Positions 11,943-23,327 of a stretch of 64,000 bases of DNA are shown one piece after another. The notes beneath the pieces are model-generated. The model worked only from the letters and a program-made list of their open reading frames with translations, ran no database searches and was not told the origin of the DNA. This DNA is from Calendula officinalis (lineage: Eukaryota > Streptophyta > Magnoliopsida > Asterales > Asteraceae). Each line of letters begins with the position of its first letter. The stretch's first letter is position 1. The stretch spans positions 75,758,929 to 75,822,928 of the forward strand of contig OY970826.1 of the NCBI GenBank assembly GCA_963853835.1, read 5' to 3'. Made by a program: the position numbers and the translations under genes.

Positions 11943-13493
11943 TTTTTTTCAAAACGTAAATACTTCTCGAAATAAATGTGTGTCCTTGCAAATACGTCAT
12001 GAAATTCAGACAGTCAGACACATGCTCCTCATTAGAAACAATCCAGAAAGAGAAAGAGCAAGTCAACAAGTCAATCAAAAAAAGAACGAAACCAAATTCT
12101 CTAACTTATGTTATCTTAATTATCGCATTAACCATGATAAGAATCTTGTTTATGCAGGAGGTAATATTAATTTTATTAAATAATATACATTACAATAAAA
12201 AAAATATAACTACAATTGTAAATTTTACGAAACATAAAAGTAGAAGAGAGGTAGAAACAAAGTTGGACAAGTCTCGTGATTAATACGATGTATCCAGGGG
12301 CGAACCATCATAGAACCCAATGAAGCATATGCTACCCCTTGGATTTAGCCCAGAAATATAAATAAGTTAGCCAAGCCCAACAAATAGGAGCCCAAATGAT
12401 AAGACACTTGCCACAACCCATTTATCACTTTATTAGGTTTTAATTCAAAAAAAAAAAAAAAAAAAAAAATCCGACAGAGTTGCTGCCCACGCAGGTCAAT
12501 TTTGCCGACTGACCGTCCCCTCCAGCAAAACATATCCGGCGAGCTCTAGTAGCTCCGGTGAAGTTCCTTTGACCCTCCTAGGCTCCTTTTATAACGAAAC
12601 AAGTAATAATTCGTCTTATTATTATGTTATTTAATCTTTGTATTATTTGTCATTGTGTTGAAAAACATGAAATTAGCATGTATGTTTGTTTAATTAGGGA
12701 CTGAAGATTAATATTTAGTTACTGTATGTTATTTAAAGTTGAAATTTTTTCATTTTAGGGCAATATTGTTATAGAGCTAATTGACCATATAGTTAGCAAT
12801 TTTGTTTAATATGGACCAGATTGAATTTACAATATAGTTAGCAATTCTGTTACAAAGCTAGAGGTTTAATTTAAATTGTTTAATCTGAAGTAATCAAAAG
12901 TTCAAATATATGTGTGTCAATGTGTATGCGCAAGGCTTAAAAGGCTAGATGAGAACTTGAGCTGAACAATCAATATCTCGATCTCATCTTGTTAGTTTTT
13001 TGAGCTTGTGCTACTGGTTTGGGTTCAAACTCGTGTCGATCACGCTTTTATGATCAATAAAGGTAAGACTTAACACTTAACAGAGCGAATAAAAAAGAAG
13101 GGTATAATGATAAATAATAGATTACTTGATAATAATATTTAAATGTTTTTAAAATGATTAAAATACACAAGTAGTCATATGAGTATATATATGATATATA
13201 TATTAAGTGTTTAGGGGTGATATAGATGATATTACGAAGATAAACTGGATAAATATAATATGTTGAAGATTAAAAGGGATATTAGTAATATAACATGTAT
13301 GAAGTTTGATCTGACAACAATAAATTAATTTTATTTTGATAATATTGATTCCGAATCAATTTAAGAGCTGACTAATTAAATGGAACTATTAGTTTTGTCG
13401 GTAGCTTGAAGTCGATATGGATGAACCTTCATAGCCTTAAGGATTTTTTTTTTCAAAAGTAGCATATTTATTTAAAAGTTATACTTCCTCCGT
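11943..13493. other. Intergenic DNA
   Basis: No gene recognised. An A-run of about 24 bases at 12446-12469 lies beside a locally GC-richer stretch (12470-12600) with no coding motif. CAGGGGCGAACC at 12296 looks like a hAT-type terminus, but I find no partner end. Confidence 0.4.
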
Positions 13494-13796
13494 ATCAAAA
13501 TAAGTGACATAAATTGACTTATACGTTTTTTGAGGTAAAAGATTAAAGTAGAGGTTAAAATAGATTAAAGTACATAATTAGTGGAGAATGGGTCCCACTT
13601 TTCTTGAATAAAGTGATATTAATGAGTTTTAAAAGTAAAAGTAAGGGTATAAGGGTAATTTCACTTTATTAAAGTGAGTAGTTAGTGGGTATGAGTCCCA
13701 CTATTTTTACTAAATAATGAAAGTTTTTAAAATGTGTCACTTATTTTGATACACCCTAAAATAGAAAGTGTGTCACTTATTTTGATACGGGGGAAG
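13494..13796 (+). mobile_element. Stowaway-type MITE 1
   Basis: Ends CTTCCTCCGTATCAAAATAAGTG and the matching inverted end closing GATACGGGGGAAG, flanked by TA on both sides (13492-13493, 13797-13798). About 303 bp, non-coding, with the AT-rich interior typical of Tc1/mariner-derived MITEs. Confidence 0.9.
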
Positions 13797-14379
13797 TATC
13801 ATTAGAAACATCATGAAAATGAAATATCTTGGAAATTGTATTTTGTTTTGTTTTTAATATAAAACAAATTTTTCAGTGTCAATTGAAATTTTAGTATCAT
13901 ATAAAAAAATTCTTGCGAATCGCGCGGGATTAAAACATGAATAAAAAATTAGTTGTCATTAAAATATTAAGATATGTATAAGAAAAATATACATTAATCT
14001 ATAACCACTTTATGAATTATAAGATTAATACTCCCACATATATTAATGTACAATGTTTTATGTATTTAAAGACAACCTTTAAAACTGTCATTATCAAAAC
14101 CTTAAATTTTTTACCAAAATAATAATAATTTACAATCCAAAATTTTAACCGTTAATGTACTTGTATAATAGTTTATTTACCAGGGCGTATATTGCTGAAT
14201 GCGTATAGTCTAGGGGTATATATGCAATTAGAAAAACTTAAAAACCTATTTTGCAGGTTTCTCAAACAGAGGTTTATAGTTCTTCGTCCTTTAAACCCTA
14301 ATTTCGAGGCGATTGAAGAAAATTGCTGATCGTTGGGGAAAATCCTCAAAATTAAGAAGATTTGAACATAACTTTAAGA
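13797..14379. other. Upstream region of the RH57-type gene
   Basis: AT-rich. CGCGCGGGATTAAAA at about 13920 echoes the GC-rich motifs at 1801 and 11364. The final 150 bases before the ATG at 14380 become less AT-rich and probably hold the promoter and 5' UTR. Confidence 0.4.
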
Positions 14380-17300
14380 ATGATGGATAAAGATCCTTCT
14401 TTTCTTTTCTCCGGAATCAAATTCAATCAGAAATTCTCCAATGATTTTGCTCGGTTCAAGGTAAAATATTCATACCTAAACTTTTAGAGCTATGGATATA
14501 TAATTTATAGTTAAACAACTAAACAAGAAATGTTAAAGTTGTTTGGTATCGAATTCAAGCTTCTGTTAGTTTGATTAATTGAACTGCTTCTTATAGTTAA
14601 CTGTGCATAATGTAATTCGCATGAATGAATATTAGAGATTTTAGGTAATGTATAATATTTTTGGATTTTGATTCTGTTTAGGAAAAAAAGGAGATTAATG
14701 AACCCGAAGAAACGTTAATTGAAAACAAAAACCCAGAGGTGGAAGCACCAGCAAAGATTGTTAAAAAGAGGAAGAGGAAAACAGCGGTTTCAGGTAATTT
14801 TGTACTAATATTTATTTAATTATTTTACATTTTCTGAGGTTTTTTATGAATTTATGTTGTTTATTTTTCATTTGTTTTAGACCCTGTAGAAGGATTTAGT
14901 GTTTTTAAGAGCTCAAAAAAGAAGCCAGTAATCGAAGAGAATGAAGAGACTGAAAATGCATCTCAAGGGAAGAAGGAATTATATAGACAAATGGAGGTTC
15001 TCTTTCTCTGTATATTTATGCACACAGTCACACACACACTCACGCGCACACACACACTCACGCACACACACATATACATAGATACATATATACATTTGAT
15101 TGTAATTTATTTTTATATATACCGTTTCGATTTCAGAGGGATGCAATTTTTCGTAAGAAGCATAACATTCATACATCTGGAAGTAATATTCCATCACCTC
15201 TTCAAGATTTTTCAGAGTTAAGATCAAGGTATTTATATTCGTTTTTCAGACTATTTATTCTTACCAATTTTTTTATCTTTATTTGGTGTTGTTGACAGGT
15301 ATAAATGTAAACCGTATATTTTGAGGAATTTAGCAGAACTTGGAATCAAAGAGCCAACACCAATTCAAATGCAGGCTATTCCAATACTCTTATCTGTATG
15401 ATCTTATATTACATTGTATTAAAGAAATATTATTAAATTGAATTTAATATTCAAATTTATTCTGAAATTATTTTGTGCCAATTTTGTTAGGGGAGAGAAT
15501 GCTTTGCTTGTGCTCCAACTGGTTCTGGAAAAACATTGGCTTTTGTTTGTCCAATGCTTATGAAACTAAAGGTATTTAATTTTTTTAACCCTTTTTACTA
15601 TTAAATGGATCAATTCGGGTTATTCTTTGTCTCTAACGGGTCAAAAAAGATTTACCGTAATTTTAAATGCATTTTACCTCCTAAATCATTTCATATAATA
15701 TGATTTTTGTAACTATATTTGACATACTGACTTAAAATTACCCAAACCCATTCGACCCGACCCGACCCATTTTGAGCAATTTATTTATTTTTTGATAATT
15801 TTTGTTTTGCATTATTAGCATGCTTCAAAGGATGGTGTTCGTGGTGTGATTCTTTGCCCTACACGAGAGCTAGCTTCTCAAACATATAGAGAATGTAAAA
15901 AATTGGCAAAAGGAAAGAAATTTTATATAAAATTGATGACTAAGCAGCTTTCAAAAACTGGCGAATTCTCAAAATTAGCCTGTGACATACTCATTTCCAC
16001 ACCACTTCGGTTAAAATTTGCTGTTACCAAAAGGAAGCTTGACCTAACCAGGGTTGAGTATCTTGTTTTGGATGAGTCTGATAAGCTTTTTGAGCTCGGG
16101 TTATTAAAACAAGTTGATACGGTTGTGAAAGCGTGTTCAAATCCTTCAATTGTTCGCTCTTTGTTTAGTGCTACTTTACCTGATAATGTTGAAGAACTTG
16201 CACGCACAATAATGCATGATGCTGTTCGTGTAATTATTGGCAGAAAGTAAGTGATTAATCAACCCTAGTACTTATGAATGGGTTGATTTGGGTTGCTCTG
16301 TATCTCAAACGGGCCAAATTAAAAACAATATGGCTAAAAATGGTATTGGTCAAATGGGTCAAACGGGGTGAAACCAATTTACACTGTTATTTTATTAATA
16401 AGTAACGCAATAATTATTTATAAAGACTTCCAAAAATAGACAAAAAAATTTGCAACCCGTTTTGACCTGTTCCTCTATCTGTCCAACCTGATATTTGTTT
16501 ATTTGGATTAAAATTAGGAATTCTGCTTCTGAATTAATAAAGCAAAAGTTGGTTTTTGTTGGGAGTGAAGAAGGGAAGCTTATGGCTCTTCGTCAAACCT
16601 TTGACGAGGTACAAAACCGATACAAATATACATCATTTATTATTTTTTTATTTTCACTTTTTTTTTTATAAATTTAATGATATTATTATTTTAATTCTCT
16701 GAACAGAGTTTGAATCCACCAGTGTTAATTTTCGTTCAAAATAAAGAACGGGCAAAAGATCTTTACAAAGAATTAAGATTTAGTGATATTAGAGTTGATG
16801 TAATACATTCTGATCTTCTTCAAGTAGAGGTATAATCTTGATGTTTTTTCTTTAATATTTATGATCATGCGTCTGCAATATATGATGATTTTTTTAATTA
16901 ATTAAATAATTACAGAGAGAGAATGCGATTAATAACTTTAGAGCTGGTAAAACATGGGTTTTAATTGCTACCGATGTGATTGCTCGTGGAATGGACTTCA
17001 AAGGGGTTAATTGTGTAATTAACTATGATTTTCCCGATTCATCTTCTGCATACATTCACAGAATTGGTATGTATTTTTAAAGAGTAAATTACAAAGATGG
17101 CCCCTGAGGTTTACACAAACTTTCACTTATATCCCTTTACTTTAAAAAATTTACACCGGTAGTACTTTTTTTAAACGTTTTGCACGTACAGTCGTTTATC
17201 CTAACGTTCGTCAAATTATTCTGTTATAAAATACACTGGTAGTCCTTAAAAAATTATACTGTAGTCCTCTTTTCTGTTAAATTTTTTAACGGGCCTTAGG

Positions 17301-17853
17301 GTAAATGACTACAGATGCAAAAGCTTTCCAAAAAAGAACTATCAACGTAATTTTTTATTGTAAAAGACCATACGCGAAATTTAGGTTAAACATCAGGGAC
17401 CATATTTACTCAATTTTTTATTTCCATCCAAAACTTATTTTTTATAAAAAAAATTTGATTTACATGTAGTATGGTGGTTAGATTTAATTTCACAAAGCAA
17501 TTTTACAACCTATTTTATATAAGCAATAATTGCTTATAAAAATAGATTTTAAAGTCTTTGCAGGTCAACCCAACCTGACCCAAAAGTACCCTTTTCTGTA
17601 CAAAATACATAATTTAATAACTGTTTTTCTGTTACTGTATTTAGGTCGATCTGGTAGAGCAGGTAGAAGTGGTGAGGCGGTTACTTTCTACACAGAAGCC
17701 GACGTAAGATACTTAAAAAACATAGCAAATGTTATGAAATCATCTGGTTGTGAAGTCCCAGAATGGATTTTAGCATTGCCTAAAATCAAATGGAGGAAAC
17801 ATAGACCGAAAAGAGAATCTTTGGCAACAAAACCGCGCGATGAACAAGAATAA
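14380..17853 (+). CDS. RH57: DEAD-box ATP-dependent RNA helicase, ROK1/RH57 type
   Basis: Eleven exons join to 1581 nt (526 aa) with GT/AG borders: 14380-14460, 14682-14793, 14881-14996, 15137-15228, 15299-15395, 15491-15571, 15819-16246, 16518-16608, 16707-16829, 16916-17066, 17645-17853. After a Lys-rich N-terminus come a Q-motif region (EPTPIQMQAIPI, exon 5), Walker A APTGSGKT (174-181), PTREL (207-211), DESD in place of DEAD (278-281), SAT (310-312), ARGMDFKG and HRIGRSGRAGR (about 454-464). DESD and the C-terminal GCEVPEWI...WRKHRPKR segment match, from memory, the ROK1/RH57 group, nucleolar helicases of 18S rRNA maturation. Length is close to plant relatives. The start is the first of two adjacent ATGs. 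All core motifs are intact, so it looks functional. Introns 6, 7 and 10 carry small repeats. Confidence 0.93.
15003..15076 (+). repeat. CA-rich microsatellite in RH57 intron 3
   Basis: Interrupted CACACA/CACGCA tract between exons 3 and 4. Frames across it give TH- and VC-repeats and are not genes. Confidence 0.7.
15600..15775. repeat. GGGTC-rich intronic element, RH57 intron 6
   Basis: Carries AACGGGTCAAAA and ACCCATTCGACCCGACCCG blocks of the same style as the elements at 16268, 24709, 43855 and 44547. Ends are not sharply defined here. Probably a decayed MITE. Confidence 0.45.
16268..16490. repeat. GGGTC-rich intronic element, RH57 intron 7
   Basis: Contains GAATGGGTTGATTTGGGTTG, GGTCAAATGGGTCAAACGGGG and CAACCCGTTTTGACCTGTTC, matching the layout of the copy at 24709-25012. 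Confidence 0.5.
17084..17415 (+). mobile_element. 'AGTAAATTACA' MITE in RH57 intron 10
   Basis: The left end reads AGTAAATTACAAAGATGGCC and the right end CAGGGACCATATTTACTC, an inverted pair allowing for mismatches. A related partial copy lies in the receptor-kinase intron at about 45570-45690, with the same wording (GGGACTACCAGTGTAA; CATCAGTGTAATTTACTC). Confidence 0.6.
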
Positions 17854-18865
17854 TTATACCAATTAATTTATTAACGCTCAATTTTATTTGCTTACGGGAA
17901 ACATGGTTGGATTATTTTTGTAATTTGGAGGTTATTGTTGTAAGCTAATGCTTATGTGTTTTCGTATCCAATGCATTTGATGGTAATTCGCTGGATTTTT
18001 ATTTATTTTGTATTGTGTTTTGTCACGTTTTGTTACGATTTCGGATTTGTACTTTGGTGTTTGAGAGAGATGGTGGTGGATTTGTTTGGTTTCTTGTTAT
18101 CGAAACGTTTGATTTTGGATTGGAATACAATTTTGGTTGCGTTGAGTTAAATTGTCTTGTTGGACATTTGCGTTTTTATCTTATTTTAACAAAACTAGGT
18201 TGTAACCCGTAGGTTTAAGGGTCTTAAAGATCACGGGTTGTGACTTATTAAATCTGAACGTTAATAATATTTAATATTAATTTTTTTTTTTTTTGTTAAA
18301 AACGTGATGATTACAATGACGTAACAAAATACAAACACAAATTAGAAAAATATACAAAAATATAATATAGAAGCCTAATTCAAGTTTCATTACATAAACG
18401 TGTGTAAAAAATACAATTCGAATATAATCCATTCAACATGATTCCATTTTAGCTAATATTTTAAAAATGTGCCATTTGACCCGTTACAAACAACTTATAA
18501 TCCGAATCAGCTTGATTAAAGTCAAGAAAATAATAATTATAAATAAAATTATACCTTCAGCTTTATGCAATTTGATTCTAGCATTTGGGCAGGCTGCAAG
18601 AACAAAGTGCTAACATTCCATTAATATACAAAAATGAAAATCCATTCCATAAGAAATGGGGAAGTTAAGGTTTATTGATGACAAAGAATATCAAAAGAAT
18701 GCCACGATTCTTTCATTTCTCCCCAACTCATCTCCATCTTCTCTTTATAAATATTCTAAATCATTGAACTATTTCTCAATAGTAAGTAGAAATATATATC
18801 TTTGTACTATAACCTTATTTAATGTTATAATGAAGAATGTAAATTTGTCCAATGAAATTCAGTTG
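17854..18865. other. 3' flank of the RH57-type gene and intergenic DNA
   Basis: The first 100-200 bases probably hold the 3' UTR. Open frames at 17956-18212 are T-rich without motifs. ACTAGGTTGTAACCC at 18196 could be another decayed Helitron-like end. Nothing else recognised. Confidence 0.4.
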
Positions 18866-19287
18866 GGTGCTGTTTGTTTTTTTAGAGCAAAAAGATATGA
18901 TGTCTGCGAACCACAACTGCCAACTGCTGTAACTTCCGAGTGGACCAAAGGTCTACAATCTGCAAGAAAGCTGTTGTGTGTTTTTTAACATCTGTAAAAT
19001 TGCTTAAATAAACCAAAATTTAATATATCCTACGTCTAACAACATTAAAATAATCCATACAACAATATAGTATGTTGTTTGGAGGAAATGTGTTTTTTAG
19101 GTTTGGAAGACCCAAGAAGCTAATGCCTAAAGCTTCTTGGAGAAGGCCTTCTGCAGATATAAAAAGATATGCGAGCTTCCAAAAAACAAACATCTACAGG
19201 AGGCATTTTCTGCGCGTGGTCTGCGCCGCTAAGACAAAAGACCCAGGAAGACCTTTTGTCAAAAAAAAAAAAAAAAACAAACAACAC
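18866..19287 (+). mobile_element. PIF/Harbinger-type MITE, copy 1
   Basis: Termini GGTGCTGTTTGTTTTTTT and, inverted, AAACAAACAACACC, flanked by TTG and TTA (3-bp duplication, 2 of 3 matching). It shares interior phrases such as GGTCTGCG and AAGACCTTTTG with the 878-bp copy at 33179-34056. Frames inside are not genes. Confidence 0.75.
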
Positions 19288-19478
19288 CTTAGTTTAATAA
19301 AAGTAGCAAAACTTTTAATGACTAAAAATTATATAGATTACCCATTAATGACTAAAAAGTCAAAAGTTGACCTGTTTTTGGTTAAAGATAGAAGCAGCTT
19401 AAAGATTCACAAAAATGATATACCAAAAGTCAAGAGGAATATAATATGATGCAGCTACATTGCAGATACTAGAAGTCA

Positions 19479-19625
19479 CCAAAGGGCCTTTGGCCTAGCG
19501 GTATGGTGTTTGACTCACAATCTTGAGGTTGAGGGTTCAAGTCCCGTCGTGGACATAGGTGAAATTTAGGTGTAGATTAGGATTTGCCGTTCAAAAAAAG
19601 AAAAAAGAAAAAGAAAAAAAAAAAA
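19479..19625 (+). mobile_element. tRNA-derived SINE with 14-bp target duplication
   Basis: Pol III A-box TGGCCTAGCGG (19491-19501) and B-box GGTTCAAGTCC (19534-19544) both fit the consensus exactly, 32 bases apart. The body ends in an A-rich tail (19594-19625). Flanking direct repeats GATACTAGAAGTCA (19465-19478) and GATACCAGAAGTCA (19626-19639) match 13 of 14, the signature of LINE-mediated insertion. About 147 bp in all. Confidence 0.88.
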
Positions 19626-19971
19626 GATACCAGAAGTCAAGATCCAAAATGATATACCAGATGCAGCTATATTGTAACCATAATATGATTCCTAATCAGA
19701 ACCCTGAGTTTTAATTTTGGGGAAATGAAAAAAATTGCACATTTTTCATCACAAAAATTACTATCCCTTCCTTAATGAACCAAAAATTTTTAATACCACG
19801 CCAGATTCCTGGGACATTTGATTAAGCAAATTTTTGCTAATGAAAGTACCAAGAAGATTAGGAATTAATCTTTAATTGTTATCTTATTTTAACAAAATTA
19901 TCCCATCTCTTTCACTAATCAAGCGATTATATTTTAACAAAAAATATTTTGTAAAATTTGAAAGATATACA

Positions 19972-20153
19972 TGGCGGGGCGGGGCGGTTTTTTCGGTCCG
20001 GTTTTTCGTATGAACCCGAAAACAGCCCCGAATATTCGGTTTTTCCTAATTTCAAAACCGCTCACATCGGTTTTTCAAATGGTTCGGTTTTTTCGGTTCG
20101 GTTTTTTCGTTTTTTTTGGTTTCGGTTTGGTTTTTCGGTTTTTATGCTCACCC
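19972..20153. repeat. CGGTTTTT-rich element, possible hAT-type MITE
   Basis: The stretch is built from GGTTTTTTCGGT reiterations and ends TTTTATGCTCACCCCT, a common hAT-MITE terminus. The left end (GGCGGGGCGGGGCGG) pairs poorly. Flanks ATATACAT and TGATACAT match 6 of 8, so the duplication is only suggestive. Confidence 0.4.
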
Positions 20154-20439
20154 CTATGATACATTATACGTTTTCACTAATAACACAAGACCAAATTAAT
20201 CAGACGAGTACTAAATGAGTAAATGGAACAAATTTCCAAGGTAAATAATTTTCTTAACATTAATACAAAAATAAAATACCATGGTTTGGTTATTACTTAA
20301 ATTTCACACCAGCTTTAGCCTTTAGGTGATGATACATATATCTCAACAGCTATTTGTTAGCAATTTCTTTCTTCTAATTCAAGGGATGGCTTTGTCAAGC
20401 AATGTCTAATCTCCTTCAAATTAAAAATTCCCACCACAA

Positions 20440-20486
<47 letters not shown>

Positions 20487-20499
20487 TAATAATAATAAT
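20440..20499 (+). repeat. (AAT)n microsatellite
   Basis: About 20 units with one interruption (AAC near 20483). Confidence 0.95.
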
Positions 20500-21167
20500 G
20501 TGTTGGCAATTAAATACGGAGTAGTCAACTATTCATCATTTCATCATATGGTTCACAAAATTGTACAACTTCTGGTTAATCGTCATCACAAAATTTACAT
20601 GGCCATCCTTTATACATGTAAGTAACAATTCAAAATATGTCTGAAACCCAATCTTTCAAGCCACACGTATTAATTGTCGATTAATCTTTTGACATCAATT
20701 TTCTTTTTCATCCTATTGAGTTTTGTCAAAGTCTTTCAAGAAGTAGTCTCTATACTCTCGGGTAAAGGTATGAATGTATTATATTTCACCTCCTACATAT
20801 TTGATACTTTGTATAAATATTTCACATTAACTAAAATTATAGACTAATATTTAATTAGTAGTGACGAAAGTAGATATATAAGTGACTTAGATGCAAGTTT
20901 CTTATAAAAAACACTGCAACTATAATATATAACTTTTTTTATGATACGAAATGGCAGTTAAATGCCCAACATTTTAGTATTCGAGTTCATCTGTATCAAT
21001 CATACCATCTTATATTCTTCAAGTCGAAATTACTTATATACCCTTGTCAACTCTATATCATCATTCATCACCATTCACCATTCACCATTTCACCCTCTAT
21101 ACCATCTCATTCCCATCCAAAAAGGCAAAAACCCTATTTTGCCCTTCGGTTTTCGGGTTTTTGCATC
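20500..21167. other. Upstream region of the IRX9-type gene
   Basis: AT-rich. CACCATTCACCATTCACCATTTCACC (about 21069-21094, interrupted) is a CT/CA-rich leader-like stretch just before the ATG and is probably 5' UTR. Frames here lack motifs. Confidence 0.4.
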
Positions 21168-22632
21168 ATGAAATCATCCGAAAGACCAAAGAAAAAAGTT
21201 CAATTATGGAAGAAAGCCGCAGTCCATTTCTTGTTATGTTTCATCATGGGGTTCTTCACTGGATTTGCTCCAACCAACAAATCTTCTTTTTCAACTAATC
21301 AAGTTATTGCATCCGATGTTTCGCCGGAGATTTCCCCGTCACCGGACAAAATCTCTGGCCAACGTTTGGATGAATCTTTAGCTACGGAAGTACAAGAAAG
21401 GCCTAATTATGATGACATTGGTGAAAAGGGCAAAGAGGTAATTTTGACTCCTCGAAGGCTTGTGATTATCGTTACTCCAACGAGCGATAAAGATGAGCTT
21501 CGAGGTGCCCTTTTGAGGAAAATGGCGAATACATTGTCATTAGTTCCTCCACCATTGTTGTGGGTGGTTGTGGAATCACAAACTGAGTCTACAGAAGTAT
21601 CTGATATTTTGAGAAAAACTAATGTTATGTATCGACATTTGGTGTTTAAGGAGAACTTTACAGATGTCGAAATTGAAATGGATCATCAAAGAAACGTTGC
21701 ATTAAAGCATATCGAGTTTCATAGGTTAAGCGGGATCGTTCATTTTGCTTCACTCTACAATGTTTATGATCTAAGCTTCTTCGAAGAGATTAGGGACATC
21801 GAGTAAGTTCTTCCTCTTTTTGGATATTATAAGTTTTTTGAAATGTTGTTTTAGATGACAAATTTTTCAAGAAACAGCCTCTCTATAGTTTAAAAGTATG
21901 ATTGTCTATATTTTACTTTCTATAAGTTTTGAAATTGACATTTGTATATAAGGATAGTACTAAGGACAAATTTATATTCAAAACCAACATTTGTTATAAA
22001 TTTATTTATAAACGCAACAAATAAGTTTCGAGCTTTTGTTTTATTTTCAGGTGAAAGTTTAAACGCCTATAAAACATCAATGCTATGTATTGGTTGGCAA
22101 AAACATAGTTTTTCCACGAAAATACTTTAAATAAAATGATACGAAATTCGTGTTTAACTTATTGGTGACTGAATTTTGGACGTAGGGTGTTTGGGACGTG
22201 GCCAATGGCGTTTTTATCAGCAAATAGACAAAGGGTAAGAATTGAGGGGCCCGTTTGCGACTCTTCAGAAGTTATAGGGTGGCATTTGAAAAGTTTGAAC
22301 AACTCAGCAGATGATGCGACCAGATCACCTGTTCATATCTCCACCGTCGGATTTAATAGTTCGATTTTGTGGGACCCGGAAAGGTGGGGTCGGCTTACAT
22401 CTGCCCAGCACACCTCTCAGGTATTTAATTACAATTTACACCCTGTTTAAATGAAAATGACACAAAAATAAAAAATATATCATATGTATTTTCCTAAAAT
22501 TTGCAGGATTCTATAAAATTTGTGAAAGAAGAAGTCCTTGTAGAGGAAACCAAATTGAAGGGGATCCCACAAGATGGATGCTCGAAGATTATGCTCTGGA
22601 ATCTTCATATTCCAAGAGTAATTACAGGATAA
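21168..22632 (+). CDS. IRX9: GT43 xylan synthase subunit, IRX9 type
   Basis: Exons 21168-21802, 22186-22420 and 22507-22632 join in frame to 996 nt (331 aa). A basic cytosolic tail (RPKKKVQLWKK) precedes one membrane anchor at about residues 17-36, giving a type II Golgi protein. Then come a variable Pro/Ser stem, and GT43 motifs TPRRLVIIVTPT, MANTLSLVPPPLLWVVVE, DHQRNVALKHIE, IVHFASLYNVYDL, EVFGTWPMAFLSANR, EGPVCDSSEVIGWHL, FNSSILWDPERWGR and a C-terminal EETKLKGIP..CSKIMLW. In catalytic GT43 enzymes HFA is followed by an acidic DDD-type metal site; here residues 195-197 are Ser-Leu-Tyr. IRX9 proteins are known to lack this motif and to act as a partner in the xylan synthase complex that extends the beta-1,4-xylan backbone of secondary walls. 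Length is near the family norm. Confidence 0.94.
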
Positions 22633-22797
22633 TTAGGAGGAAAAGTGTATTATAATTCACTCGTAATTTTGATATTATATATTAGTTTTAGTTAATTTCA
22701 TGCATATATTCATTTTTGTTTTCTGGTAAATATTTGTAGAAAGACTTTGATATGATATGTGAAAGAATGATAGAAGGATATAAACTTTACTTATATA

Positions 22798-23110
22798 CTT
22801 CTTTCGTTTCAAAATAAATGATACATTTTAGATTTTATGTTTTTAAGACAAAATATTATAATAAATGATTAGATTATATTAAATTGGATAGTTAGTGGTG
22901 GACGTGTTCCATGCATTTTGATTAAAATGAGTTAAATAATGTTCAAAAGTAAAATTAAGAATAAATGAGTCATTTTTTTATATTAAATTAAATAGTTAGT
23001 AGGTATGAGTGATACTACTTTTAACCAAATAAAATAGATTTTCAAAATATATTATTTATGTTAAAACATCATAATATAGAAGGTGTATTATTTATTTGAA
23101 ATGGAGGAAA
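22798..23110 (+). mobile_element. Stowaway-type MITE 2
   Basis: Ends CTTCTTTCGTTTCAAAATAAATG and inverted CATTTATT...GAGGAAA, flanked by TA (22796-22797, 23111-23112). About 313 bp, more diverged ends than MITE 1 or 3. It lies between the stop codon of the IRX9-type gene and the start of the next. Confidence 0.85.
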
Positions 23111-23327
23111 TATTTATGATGTCAAATTGTAACTTAGAACATAGTTGAGGGGCACTATTTGAAATTCATCTCTTTTTAATGTGAATGAACGTTGTAATTT
23201 TCAGCCGACCGCTCTTCCATCGTAAATTCAAAAATTCATTCCACTCTATTCCCTCTCTCTCACACACACAGCGGTTTTCTTCACAGATTCAGATCAAAAT
23301 TAGGGTTTCGTTTTCCCAATCCGTGAA

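Noticed and set aside
15923..16207. 94-aa minus-strand frame
   Set aside because: Antisense shadow of helicase exon 7.
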